DNA from: Alphaproteobacteria bacterium PA4
Lineage (GTDB): Bacteria; Pseudomonadota; Alphaproteobacteria; Sphingomonadales; Sphingomonadaceae
Length of the DNA stretch: 64,000 nucleotides
Assembly: GCA_002256005.1 (NCBI GenBank)
Contig: NKIQ01000011.1
Span: 1-64,000, forward strand
Reading direction: 5' to 3'
The notes under the pieces: model-generated
What the model was told of the DNA's origin: nothing
What the model saw: only the letters and a program-made list of their open reading frames with translations
Databases searched by the model: none
Translations under genes and position numbers: made by a program
Shown: piece by piece, positions 30,246 to 39,231 of the stretch
Numbering within the stretch: position 1 is the stretch's first letter
Layout of the letters: the number at the start of each line of letters is the position of its first letter

Positions 30246-30422
30246 GCCTCCGGCGGCTGGGGCCTGAGGCCCCAGACCCCCTTCATTTCTATGTCATCCC
30301 GGGCTTGACCCGGGACCCAGCTATTCTCTTCACACGAACCAAGAAAACTGGGTCATGGGTCAAGCCCGGGATGACCGTAAATCGATGGGGGTCTGGGGCC
30401 TCAGGCCCCAGCCGCCGGAGGC
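30246..30422. repeat. Nested repeat: family 1 palindrome with a complete family 2 palindrome in its loop
   Basis: Outer arms at 30246 and ending 30422; inner family 2 arms 30292..30375. Confidence 0.9.
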
Positions 30423-30439
30423 AAAAAAAGAACCAGGCC

Positions 30440-31219
30440 TCAATGCGCCGTATAACCCCCATCCACCACCAGTTCCGCCCCGGTCATGAAGCTCGCCTCG
30501 TCCGACGCCAGGAACACGATCGCATCGGCGATTTCACGCGGTACGCCGAAACGGCCGAGGGCGTGGGCGGCGATCAGGCCGTCACGCATCTCGTTGCCGT
30601 TTTCGGCGGCGGCAATGGCGCCGGAGACCATCGGCGTGTCGATGAAGCCGGGGTGGACGGAGTTGACGCGGATGCCAAGCGGCGCCCATTCCAGCGCCGC
30701 GGACTTCGTCAGCAAGGCGACGCCGCCCTTTGACGCGCAATAGGCGGCGGCGTTGGGCAGGCCGACCTTGCCGAGGATCGAGGACAGGTTGATGACCGAG
30801 CCGCCGCCCGAGTCGGCGATGGCCGGGCCGGCGTGGCGCAGCCCCAGGAACACGCCATCGAGATTGACGTCGAGCACCTGCCGCCATTCGGCGAGCGTGG
30901 CGGTCATCAACTCCATGCGGCCGCCAGCGACGCCGGCATTGTTGACGAGGATGTGCAGCGCGCCGAACCGCGCCAGGCAGGCGGCGACCGCTGCCGCCCA
31001 TTGCGCCTCATCGACGACATCATGGGCAATGAACCCGGCCTCGCCGCCCTCGGCTGCAATTTCCAGCGCCACGGCTTCCCCGACTGGGTCGCGATCGGTC
31101 AGCATCACCCGCGCCCCGGCGCGCGCCAGCCGCCGCGCGGTTTCGGCGCCCAGGCCCATGGCGGCGCCGGTGACCAGCGCCACCTTGCCGGCCAGGCGGT
31201 TGCTGCGCGGACTGTCCAT
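30440..31219 (-). CDS. SDR family oxidoreductase
   Basis: LAGKVALVTGAAMGLGAETARRLA, LVNNAGVAGG, INLSSILGKVGLPNAAAYCASKGGV (YxxxK). Confidence 0.92.
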   Translation of the reverse strand: MDSPRSNRLAGKVALVTGAAMGLGAETARRLARAGARVMLTDRDPVGEAVALEIAAEGGEAGFIAHDVVDEAQWAAAVAACLARFGALHILVNNAGVAGGRMELMTATLAEWRQVLDVNLDGVFLGLRHAGPAIADSGGGSVINLSSILGKVGLPNAAAYCASKGGVALLTKSAALEWAPLGIRVNSVHPGFIDTPMVSGAIAAAENGNEMRDGLIAAHALGRFGVPREIADAIVFLASDEASFMTGAELVVDGGYTAH

Positions 31220-31309
31220 GTGCTGGCTCCCCCTGATGTGCGTCACAGCTTAGGCGGCCGGCGCTGCGGGCATAGCTGTGACTTGTGCCAAATCGTGGGA
31301 TGACGAGAA

Positions 31310-31516
31310 GCCTCCGGCGGCTGGGGCCGCGGGCCCCAGACCCCGTTCCATCTTGACTGGTGGAGGCTGTCCTGCTCGCCAGTTTGTCATCCCGGGCTTG
31401 CCCTGGGACCCGGCTTTCTGCGACCCGTTTCCGAGAGCAACTGGGTTCCGGGTCAAGCCCGGGATGACACGGCCATCGATGGGGGTCTGGGGCCTCAGGC
31501 CCCAGCCGCCGGAGGC
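31310..31516. repeat. Nested repeat: family 1 palindrome with a family 2 palindrome in its loop
   Basis: Outer arms gcctccggcggctggggcc... / ...ggccccagccgccggaggc; inner arms 31385..31469. Confidence 0.9.
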
Positions 31517-31542
31517 GTCCTTCTCACGGCAAACGCGCAAAC

Positions 31543-31570
31543 AAAAAGGGCGGACCCTGTGGCCCGCCCC
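31543..31570 (-). terminator. Intrinsic terminator for the tonB-exbBDD operon
   Basis: Minus-strand gggcgg-gccacagggt-ccgccc stem followed by TTTTTGTTTG. Confidence 0.7.
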
Positions 31571-31597
31571 TTCAGCATCATCAGATGAAGCGTAAGC

Positions 31598-32020
31598 TCA
31601 GTTCGCGTAGGCTTCGTTGCCGACGAAGCCCATCTTGGTGAGGCCGGCCTGCTGGGCTTCGGCCATCACCTTGTCGACGACTTCATATTTGGCAAGGCCT
31701 TCCGGGCGCAGCCGCAGTTCCGGCTGGGTCGGCATTTCGGCGGCCTGCCGCATGTAGCTGCGCAGCGTCGGCAGATCGACTTCGGTCTTGTTCCAATAGA
31801 TATTGGACAGGAAGTCGATATCGACCTGGTTGAACACCGGATCCACATTCGAGGGATTGGGATTCGGCGGCGGCAGATCGAGCTTCACCGCGTGCGTCTG
31901 CGGCGGAATGGTGATGATGAACATGATGAGCAGCACGAGCATGACGTCGATCAGCGGCGTCGTGTTCATGTCGTTCATCGGGGCATCACTGCCGCCCCCG
32001 CCGCCCATTGAAATGGCCAT
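31598..32020 (-). CDS. exbD: ExbD/TolR biopolymer transport protein
   Basis: MNDMNTTPLIDVMLVLLIMFIITIPPQTHAVKLDLP. Confidence 0.92.
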   Translation of the reverse strand: MAISMGGGGGSDAPMNDMNTTPLIDVMLVLLIMFIITIPPQTHAVKLDLPPPNPNPSNVDPVFNQVDIDFLSNIYWNKTEVDLPTLRSYMRQAAEMPTQPELRLRPEGLAKYEVVDKVMAEAQQAGLTKMGFVGNEAYAN

Positions 32021-32080
32021 GGCTAACTCCTGAAATCAAAGCGTTTCTGGCGGGGCGGTGCAGGACCGCCCCGGCCAGGA

Positions 32081-32554
32081 TCAGCGGCTGATGTCGCCCG
32101 GGACCGGTTCCGAGATGAAGCCGATCTTCTGGAAACCGGCACGCTGCATGGTGAAGATCACCCCGCCAACGCAGCGATATTCCATGTCCTTGTCACCGCG
32201 AATATGCGCTTCCGGCAGTTCGATCTTGCCGCCAGCCTTTTCCTGGCGGGCAATATCGTCCTTCAGATGCTTGACGGCGCGATCGAGCAGCTCCTGCTTG
32301 GTGTCGACCTTGGTCTGGCCGACATAGACATCGCAGTTGGCGTCGACCGAGAGCAGCATGTTCTCGGGCTTCGTGGTGGTGGGCAGGTTCGTCACGGTCG
32401 GCAGCTTGAGCGGCACCGTCTGGATCACGACGGGAACCGTGATCAGAAAGATGATGAGCAGAACCAGCATGACGTCGACGAGCGGCGTCGTGTTGATTTC
32501 GTTCATCGGCGCTTCGCTGCCGTCCTCGTTCGGCGATCCGATGTTCATCGACAT
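32081..32554 (-). CDS. exbD: ExbD/TolR biopolymer transport protein (second copy)
   Basis: MNEINTTPLVDVMLVLLIIFLITVPVVIQTVPLKLP. Confidence 0.92.
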   Translation of the reverse strand: MSMNIGSPNEDGSEAPMNEINTTPLVDVMLVLLIIFLITVPVVIQTVPLKLPTVTNLPTTTKPENMLLSVDANCDVYVGQTKVDTKQELLDRAVKHLKDDIARQEKAGGKIELPEAHIRGDKDMEYRCVGGVIFTMQRAGFQKIGFISEPVPGDISR

Positions 32555-32585
32555 GGGTCAAATGCCCCTTTCCGGCTGAGCTGCC

Positions 32586-33305
32586 TCAGGCCTTCGGCTT
32601 GGCGGCAGCAGCAGGCGCGGCGGTCGGCTGGGCCACACGGGCACCCGAAACCAGCGCACCATGCACGTCGGACGAGAAGTTGTTGACCTTGTCCGACACT
32701 TCCTTGTTGCGACGGATCAGCCAGTTGTAGCCGAGCACGGCCGGCACGGCGACGAACAGGCCGATGGCGGTCATGATGAGCGCTTCTCCGACCGGGCCGG
32801 CGACCTTGTCGATCGAGGCCTGACCAGCAAGGCCGATGTTGATGAGCGCGCGATAGATGCCGATGACGGTACCCATCAGACCGATGAACGGTGCGGTCGA
32901 ACCGACCGAGGCGAGGAAGGCGAGACCGTTGGTCATCTTCGACGTCACGGCGTTCGACGAACGGTTCAGGGCCATCGTCACCCATTCGTGCTGATCGATC
33001 TTGTCGGTCAAGCGACCTTCGTGATGATCGGAAGCGCGCAGGCCATCGTCGACGATCTGGCGGAAGGCCGAGTTCTTGTCGAGCTTCGAGGCACCGGTCT
33101 TCAAGTCGGGCGCCGTCCAGAACTTCTTTTCCAGATCAGCCGCTTCGCCCAGCATTTTGCGCTGGTCGAGGTACTTGGTGATGATGATGAACCACGACAC
33201 GAACGACATGATCACCAGGATGCCGAAAATCGACTGGGCGATCAGGCCCCCCTGGGTCAGTGCGGCCTGCAGGCCATAAGGATTGTCAACTGCAACGGTT
33301 TCCAT
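32586..33305 (-). CDS. exbB: MotA/TolQ/ExbB proton channel family protein
   Basis: FLASVGSTAPFIGLMGTVIGIYRALINIG ... VGEALIMTAIGLFVAVPAVLGYN. Confidence 0.93.
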   Translation of the reverse strand: METVAVDNPYGLQAALTQGGLIAQSIFGILVIMSFVSWFIIITKYLDQRKMLGEAADLEKKFWTAPDLKTGASKLDKNSAFRQIVDDGLRASDHHEGRLTDKIDQHEWVTMALNRSSNAVTSKMTNGLAFLASVGSTAPFIGLMGTVIGIYRALINIGLAGQASIDKVAGPVGEALIMTAIGLFVAVPAVLGYNWLIRRNKEVSDKVNNFSSDVHGALVSGARVAQPTAAPAAAAKPKA

Positions 33306-33371
33306 TTTGAATTCCCTCGATTGATCTTCAGGTTAACACCCTGCCGCAACAGGGCTTTTACAAACGGGTTC

Positions 33372-34016
33372 TTACTTCGTCGTGATCTGCCAGCGAACCA
33401 GCCGGATCATGGACGATTCCACCGGCGTGCCATTCTGCAGCGCCGGCTTGCTCCGCCAGCGCGACATGGCAAGACGGCAGGACTTCTCGTCGAGCTTGGG
33501 GAAGCCGCTGGTTGCAGCAACTTCACAAGCCGTGACGCGGCCATTGACACCGATGGTGACCTTGACCTTGACCAGACCCTCTTCCTCGGCACGCAGCGAC
33601 GACGGCGGATAATCGTCTTCGGACACGGCAAGGCTGCGCGGATCGAACTGTGCAGCCGACGTCGGCCCGGTCGGCGCCGGCGGGGCCGGCGGTGCGGGCG
33701 GCGTGTAGCGCGGCGGCTCGGGCGCCGGCACAGTGGTCTGGGTGGTGATGGTCGGTGCCGCTTCCTGCGCAACCGAAACTTCCGGCGGCGGCACGTAGGG
33801 CGGGATCTCGATGTCCTTCGGCGGCGGCGGCGGCGGCTCGTCCGGCGGCGGCGCCTCTTCCTTGATATTGACGGATTCGAGCGGCTGCACGATCGCCTTC
33901 ACGGCTTTCAGTGCAAGGCCGCTGACAAGCAAATAACCCATAAGGACGTGCAGCACCGCGACGATGCCGAACGTCATCATCCGGTTCTTGCTCATCCCCT
34001 GATCAGCATAAGCCAT
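33372..34016 (-). CDS. tonB: Energy transducer TonB
   Basis: N-terminal TM anchor, Pro-rich EEAPPPDEPPPPPPKDIEIPPYVPPP, C-terminal KVKVTIGVNGRVTACEVAATSGFPKLD. Confidence 0.9.
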   Translation of the reverse strand: MAYADQGMSKNRMMTFGIVAVLHVLMGYLLVSGLALKAVKAIVQPLESVNIKEEAPPPDEPPPPPPKDIEIPPYVPPPEVSVAQEAAPTITTQTTVPAPEPPRYTPPAPPAPPAPTGPTSAAQFDPRSLAVSEDDYPPSSLRAEEEGLVKVKVTIGVNGRVTACEVAATSGFPKLDEKSCRLAMSRWRSKPALQNGTPVESSMIRLVRWQITTK

Positions 34017-34248
34017 GAGCGTTACGGACTCCCTGAACCTCAAAAACGACAGGGGTGCGCCGGGCGCTCTCGCGTCCTCTGGCTCCTCGGCTTCCCTCTC
34101 ACTGACCCCTGTAACCGCAACTTGGGGACGCTCGCAACCGCTTTGTCGCCACATTCTGTCAATGCAATGCCACATTTCATCACTTTGTCGCATTCGCCTC
34201 GTCGCGACGGCAATGGCGCCGCCCCATTGGAGCCGCTATGAAAAGAGG

Positions 34249-35046
34249 ATGAACCGTCGCTTCCCGGCCTTGCTGGCCTTGTCCCTGACCCTCGCCGCCG
34301 TCCCGGCACAGGCCGGTCCCGGCTATGCCGACGTTGCGGATCTGACATTGGCGGCGTCCGCCATCGTCAGGGCGACGATCGTTGATGTGGAACGCATTTC
34401 GGCGAAACAGGCGCCAGGCCTTGCCGATGACCGGGCAAGGCTGCTGGTGACGGCCGCGGTGGATGCCGTGCTGATCGCGCCCGGCACCACCCCGGCCCGG
34501 CTGCAATGGCTGTGGGACGCCCCGCTCGATGCGCGCGGCAAGCCGCCCAAGCCGAAGGGCCAGGCCGTGCTGGCCTGGCTGACCGCCCCCGCCAGCGACG
34601 GAAAGACGCAGTTGCTGACCCGGCAGGCGCAGCAACCGCATGACCCGGCGCTCGAATCCCGCATCCGCGCCATCGCGGCGGAGGCGCGGAGCGGCACGGT
34701 GCCGGTCATCACCGGCGTCGCCAATGGCTTTCGCGCCGATGGCAGCGTCGCCGGGGAGAGCGAAAGCCAGTTCTTCCTCAACGCGACGGGTGGCAAGGGC
34801 GTCACACTCGTCGTCACCGCCCGGCCCGGCGAGCCGCGGCGTGTCACCGTCGCCAGCGGCGATGTCATCGATGAATCGGCGGTGCCGGTGCAGCGCGATA
34901 CGCTGCTCTGGTATCGGCTTGCCTGTTTCCTGCCCGCCACCCTGCCCGCCGCAGCCGGCGGCGCGGACCGGGCGTTGGCGGCAGACTGGCAGGCGGCGCT
35001 GGCCAGCCTGGGGCCATGCGGTCGGGGATTACCGGCGGCGCACTGA
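34249..35046 (+). CDS. Exported hypothetical protein
   Basis: Signal peptide MNRRFPALLALSLTLAAVPAQA; no family recognised. Confidence 0.7.
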   Translation: MNRRFPALLALSLTLAAVPAQAGPGYADVADLTLAASAIVRATIVDVERISAKQAPGLADDRARLLVTAAVDAVLIAPGTTPARLQWLWDAPLDARGKPPKPKGQAVLAWLTAPASDGKTQLLTRQAQQPHDPALESRIRAIAAEARSGTVPVITGVANGFRADGSVAGESESQFFLNATGGKGVTLVVTARPGEPRRVTVASGDVIDESAVPVQRDTLLWYRLACFLPATLPAAAGGADRALAADWQAALASLGPCGRGLPAAH

Positions 35047-35223
35047 CCCCCCGGCCCCGCATGGGGCCTATATCCGAACGCCCGCATCTTGATGCGATCC
35101 GGCATTGCCGCTGCGGCGAGGCCGCACATCCTGCAGCAGCGCGCGTGTCGAGGGTGAATTCCACCACTTGCAGGGCAGTTCCGGCGTCAGCATCCGTTCT
35201 CCGCCGGGCTTGTCCGCAAGCCT

Positions 35224-35461
35224 AGGCTGTATCGACATTCAGCATTTCAGCCGTTCTGAACGCTGACTGCGAAGAAACCAGAGCCTCCGCCCCGGATCAA
35301 GTCCGGGGTGACAGGCTGGGGCCGTAGGCCCCAGACCCCATTTACTGGCTGCCGCATGGCACCACAGGCGGCTTTTCAGGCCAGATGAAAACGAAATGGG
35401 GTCTGGGGCCTACGGCCCCAGCCGCCGGAGGCCACTTCAACCTTGAATGTCAATTCAGCCT
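35224..35461. mobile_element. MITE-like element copy 2 (18-bp terminal inverted repeats), interrupted by a 25-bp family 2 half-repeat
   Basis: aggctgtatcgacattca ... tgaatgtcaattcagcct (16/18 complementary); interior matches 19572..19787; ccccggatcaagtccggggtgacag inserted at 35290..35314. Confidence 0.8.
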
Positions 35462-35487
35462 GGGCGTGGCGCGGCGCCGGCCGCGGC

Positions 35488-36411
35488 TCAGCACGTCAGC
35501 GTGATCAGCTTCGCCGTCTTGGCGAATTCGATGCGGCTGCACGCCGCCAGCGCAGATCCGGGGATGGTCAGCGTACGGATCGGCTGCGGGCCCTTGGTCT
35601 TGGTGGCGGTGACGACGATTTCGGACGGGTCGTCATCGTCGCTCGGCGGCAATGGCAGCGCATCGCCGCTGCCCATGGCGTCGCGCGCGTCGCGGATGCG
35701 GACGGCAATGCTGGTGAAGCGGAACGGCCCGATGACGAGCGGCTGCGCCAGATCGACCCGGCGCACCGGGCGGCGGATGCCGAGCATCACCTCCTCCTCC
35801 CAGCTGTCGGGCCTGGCGGTGCCACCGAGCGCCCGGGCGATGGCGGCGCCGGCGGCGGCGGAGGCGATGGGCAGGCGCGCCCGGCTTTCGGCGGCAAAGG
35901 TGAGGCCAAAGCCATAGTCGGGCGTGCGAATGACGGTCAGGCTCTGGCTGTTGCGATCACCGACCAGCGGGAAGCTGTAGGATGTGCGGCCGGCGCCGGG
36001 CAGACGCAGCGCGACGCGGTCGTGCGGCAGCGCCCAGGGGCCGATGCTGCCATCGGCGGCCGGGGTGTCCAGCCCGTCGAACCACAGCACGCGATCGCCG
36101 CTGGCGATGCCGGCGGTGGTGTGATCGATCGGCCGGTTGTGCCCCTTGAGCACCTGCGAGCCGCCGAATTTCAGATTGGCCTTGCCCATCAGCGTCGCCG
36201 GCTGGATGCCGATGCGGGTGGCGACAGCACCATCCAGGGTCAGCCGGTCGATGCTGCCGCTGTGCACGACAATGGCGAGCGTCTGCCCGGCGATGGTGAC
36301 GGGGATGGTGTCACCGGCGGCAACCTCCAGCAGCGGCGGCGGCTTGGCGGCGGCGGTGGCGAGCACCAGCATGGCAAGGAGGCCGAGCGTATGACGAACA
36401 GGCAAATGCAT
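35488..36411 (-). CDS. Exported hypothetical protein with possible retropepsin-like fold
   Basis: Signal peptide; IVVHSGSIDRLTLDGAVATRIGIQP resembles an aspartyl protease motif with altered catalytic residue; contains SEIVVTATK. Confidence 0.6.
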   Translation of the reverse strand: MHLPVRHTLGLLAMLVLATAAAKPPPLLEVAAGDTIPVTIAGQTLAIVVHSGSIDRLTLDGAVATRIGIQPATLMGKANLKFGGSQVLKGHNRPIDHTTAGIASGDRVLWFDGLDTPAADGSIGPWALPHDRVALRLPGAGRTSYSFPLVGDRNSQSLTVIRTPDYGFGLTFAAESRARLPIASAAAGAAIARALGGTARPDSWEEEVMLGIRRPVRRVDLAQPLVIGPFRFTSIAVRIRDARDAMGSGDALPLPPSDDDDPSEIVVTATKTKGPQPIRTLTIPGSALAACSRIEFAKTAKLITLTC

Positions 36412-36496
36412 TTCCCCCGAGGTGCGGCAGCGAATCCGATAGCGGAACGGGCCCTTCCTCCGCTAGTTAAGATGAACGGACGGTTAGGGGGCGATT

Positions 36497-37417
36497 GTGG
36501 CGACGGGTTTGCTGGCACTGCTGGATGATGTGGCGGCGATTGCCAAGGTGGCGGCGGCCAGCCTCGACGACACCGTGGCGGCGGCGGGCAAGGCCAGCGT
36601 CAAGGCCGCTGGCGTCGTCATCGACGATGCCGCGGTGACGCCGCAATATGTGCAGGGCTTCACCCCGGCACGCGAGCTGCCCATCGTCGGCAAGATCGCG
36701 CTGGGGTCGCTGAAGAACAAGCTGGTGTTCCTGCTGCCGGGTGCGATCCTGCTCAGCTGGGCGGCGCCCTGGGCGATCAACCCGATCCTGATGGTCGGCG
36801 GCGCCTATCTCTGCTTCGAAGGCGCCGAAAAGATCTATGAACTGTTCCGCCCGCATGCCGCAGCCGAGGATGCGCCAAAGGCCGGTTCGGCGGCCGAGGT
36901 GGAAAAGGACATGGTGCAGGGGGCCATCCGCACCGATCTGATCCTGTCGGGCGAGATCATGGCGATCAGCCTGAACAGCGTCGCCGACAAGCCGATGGCC
37001 GAACAGGCGGTGGTGCTGGTCGTCGTCGGCATCGGCATCACCGCGCTGGTCTATGGCGCCGTCGCGATGATCGTGAAGGCCGATGATGTCGGCGTGGCGC
37101 TGGCGCGGTCGGGCACCGGCGCGGTGCGGGCGCTGGGCCGCGGGCTGGTGCAGGGCGTGCCGCCGTTCCTCAGCCTGCTGGCCAAGGTCGGCACGGCAGC
37201 GATGCTGTGGGTGGGCGGCGGCATCTTCCTCCACGGCCTGCACCTGCTGGGCGTGGCGGAACCCGATCACAGCATCCAGCATCTCGCTGAACAGGCGGGC
37301 GCTGCCGCGGGCGGGTTCGCGCAATGGCTGGTCGGCGCGCTGGGCGCCGGGCTGTTCGGGCTGCTGCTGGGCGGCGTCATCGTCGCGGCGCTGCACCTGG
37401 TGCCGCGCAAGCATTGA
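36497..37417 (+). CDS. DUF808 family membrane protein (YedI-like)
   Basis: MATGLLALLDDVAAIAKVAAASLDDTVAAAGKASVKAAGVVIDDAAVTPQYVQGF is the typical DUF808 start. Confidence 0.9.
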   Translation: MATGLLALLDDVAAIAKVAAASLDDTVAAAGKASVKAAGVVIDDAAVTPQYVQGFTPARELPIVGKIALGSLKNKLVFLLPGAILLSWAAPWAINPILMVGGAYLCFEGAEKIYELFRPHAAAEDAPKAGSAAEVEKDMVQGAIRTDLILSGEIMAISLNSVADKPMAEQAVVLVVVGIGITALVYGAVAMIVKADDVGVALARSGTGAVRALGRGLVQGVPPFLSLLAKVGTAAMLWVGGGIFLHGLHLLGVAEPDHSIQHLAEQAGAAAGGFAQWLVGALGAGLFGLLLGGVIVAALHLVPRKH

Positions 37418-37468
37418 CGGCAGCGGCGGGCAAGCGTATTATATATGCAATACAGTTTGGAGACCGCC

Positions 37469-38014
37469 ATGAAGACGCTTCCCCTGATTCTTGCCGGCGC
37501 TGCCCTGCTGGCGCTCACCGGCTGCGGCCGCAGTGCCGTGGCGGACAAGGACGATGCCAAGGCGTCGAGCGTCAGCATCACTGGCGATGGTGACAGCGAT
37601 GGCACGGTCAAGGTCGATGCCGACAGCGATACCGGCAAGGTGGAGGTGACGCTGCCCGGCGGGCTGGAGGCCAAGGTGAAGATTCCGGGCGGCCTGCCCA
37701 GCGATGCGAAGTTCGATATCGACGGCGTCGGCCTGTTTCCCGGCGCGAACGTCACCAGCATCAGCGTCAACGCCAACGACAAGCCCGGCACGCGCAGCAC
37801 CGTGGCGCTGGGCTTTGCCGCGCCCGGCGATGCGGCGGCGGTGGCCGACTGGTATCAGCAGCAATTCGCCGACAAATCGGTGACCGCCAGCCGCCAGGGC
37901 GACACGCTGACCGGCAAGACCGAAGACGGCGATGATTTCGTGCTGGCGCTGACCCAGGGTGCGCCCGGCAAGGCGCAGGGCAAGCTGACGATCACCGACA
38001 AGGACGCGAATTAA
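37469..38014 (+). CDS. Putative lipoprotein, hypothetical
   Basis: MKTLPLILAGAALLALTGCGRS lipobox; no family recognised. Confidence 0.7.
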   Translation: MKTLPLILAGAALLALTGCGRSAVADKDDAKASSVSITGDGDSDGTVKVDADSDTGKVEVTLPGGLEAKVKIPGGLPSDAKFDIDGVGLFPGANVTSISVNANDKPGTRSTVALGFAAPGDAAAVADWYQQQFADKSVTASRQGDTLTGKTEDGDDFVLALTQGAPGKAQGKLTITDKDAN

Positions 38015-38030
38015 GCGCCGATTTGAGGAC

Positions 38031-38080
38031 GTCGGTGCCGGGCGGGGGAGCGGGCCGGCACCGACTGCACTTCAACGCAA
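38031..38080. repeat. Dispersed repeat family 3, hairpin at gene 3' end
   Basis: gtcggtgccgggcgggggagcgggccggcaccgactgcacttcaacgcaa; similar to 19884..19929. Confidence 0.65.
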
Positions 38081-38086
38081 GCCTTC

Positions 38087-39103
38087 TCAGTCCAGCGCCC
38101 AGATCGGCGTTTTCGAATCCGCCCCCGGCACCTCGCGCACGAATCGCGGCACCAGATAGCCGGGCAGATCGGCCCGCAAGGCCGCCTCCAGCGCGCGGGC
38201 TTCGGCCAGCGGCACATCGAAATGCGCGGCGCCGGCCACCGGATCGAGCAGGTGCGTGTAATAGGGCAGCACCCCACAGGCGAACAGGCGGCGGGCATGG
38301 GCGGCGGCCACCGGAGGCGTGTCGTTGATGCCGCGCAGCAGCACCGACTGGTTGAGCAGATGCACGCCGGCGGCGCGCAGATCGGCAAGCGCGGCGGCGA
38401 CGACGCCATCCAGTTCCTGGGCATGATTGGTGTGGAGCACGATGACGACCGGCGTGCCGAGCCCCGCCAGCAGGGCGCACAGTGCCGGCGTCACCCGCGC
38501 CGGCACCGTGGTCGGCATGCGGGTGTGGATGCGGATGTTCGTCACCTGCGGCAGTGCGGCGATGGCCGGCAGCAGCGCCGCCAGCCGGGTGTCGCTCAGC
38601 ATCAGCGGATCGCCGCCGGACAGGATGACCTCGCGGATTTCCGGCGCCGCCGCAATGGCGGCCAACGCGTCGTCGACGGCGCCGGCCGGCAGCATCGTGT
38701 CGCCATAATCGCTGTGGCGGCGGAAGCAGTAACGGCAATGGATGGCGCAGGCCCCCGCCGCCAGCAGCAGCGCCCGGCTGCGATATTTGCGCAGGATGCC
38801 CTGGCCCATGCCAAAGCCCGCCTCCGCCAGCGGATCGGTCAATGTGCCGGGCGCATCGAGCAGTTCCGCGCCCCGCGCCAGCACCTGGGCGAGCAGCGGA
38901 TCATCCGGATCACCGCGCCGGATCAGCCCCAGATAATGCGGCGGCACCCGCACCGGAAACGCGGTTTCGGCAATGGCACAGGGCAGATCACCCACCCGCA
39001 GCCCGACACGATCGAGCAAGGCGGCCGATGTCATCCCTGCCGCGCGCACATCGGCACGCCAGTCGGAAACATCAGCCTCGGCGAGGCGAAGAACGCTGTT
39101 CAC
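38087..39103 (-). CDS. epmB: EF-P beta-lysylation protein EpmB / lysine 2,3-aminomutase family radical SAM protein
   Basis: CAIHCRYCFRRHSDYGD radical SAM CxxxCxxC; REVILSGGDPLMLSDTRLAALLPAIAALPQVTNIRIHTRMPTTVPARVT; GTG start. Confidence 0.88.
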   Translation of the reverse strand: MNSVLRLAEADVSDWRADVRAAGMTSAALLDRVGLRVGDLPCAIAETAFPVRVPPHYLGLIRRGDPDDPLLAQVLARGAELLDAPGTLTDPLAEAGFGMGQGILRKYRSRALLLAAGACAIHCRYCFRRHSDYGDTMLPAGAVDDALAAIAAAPEIREVILSGGDPLMLSDTRLAALLPAIAALPQVTNIRIHTRMPTTVPARVTPALCALLAGLGTPVVIVLHTNHAQELDGVVAAALADLRAAGVHLLNQSVLLRGINDTPPVAAAHARRLFACGVLPYYTHLLDPVAGAAHFDVPLAEARALEAALRADLPGYLVPRFVREVPGADSKTPIWALD

Positions 39104-39231
39104 GAATACAATCCAGCTATGGGGCAAATCAGCGGCGCGCTGTGGACCGACCTGCGACCAATGGCAACCCGTGCCCTGGCGCGCGCAATAGCGATTGAGC
39201 CGCTGCCCGGTCAGGACTAGTCTGCGGAAAG

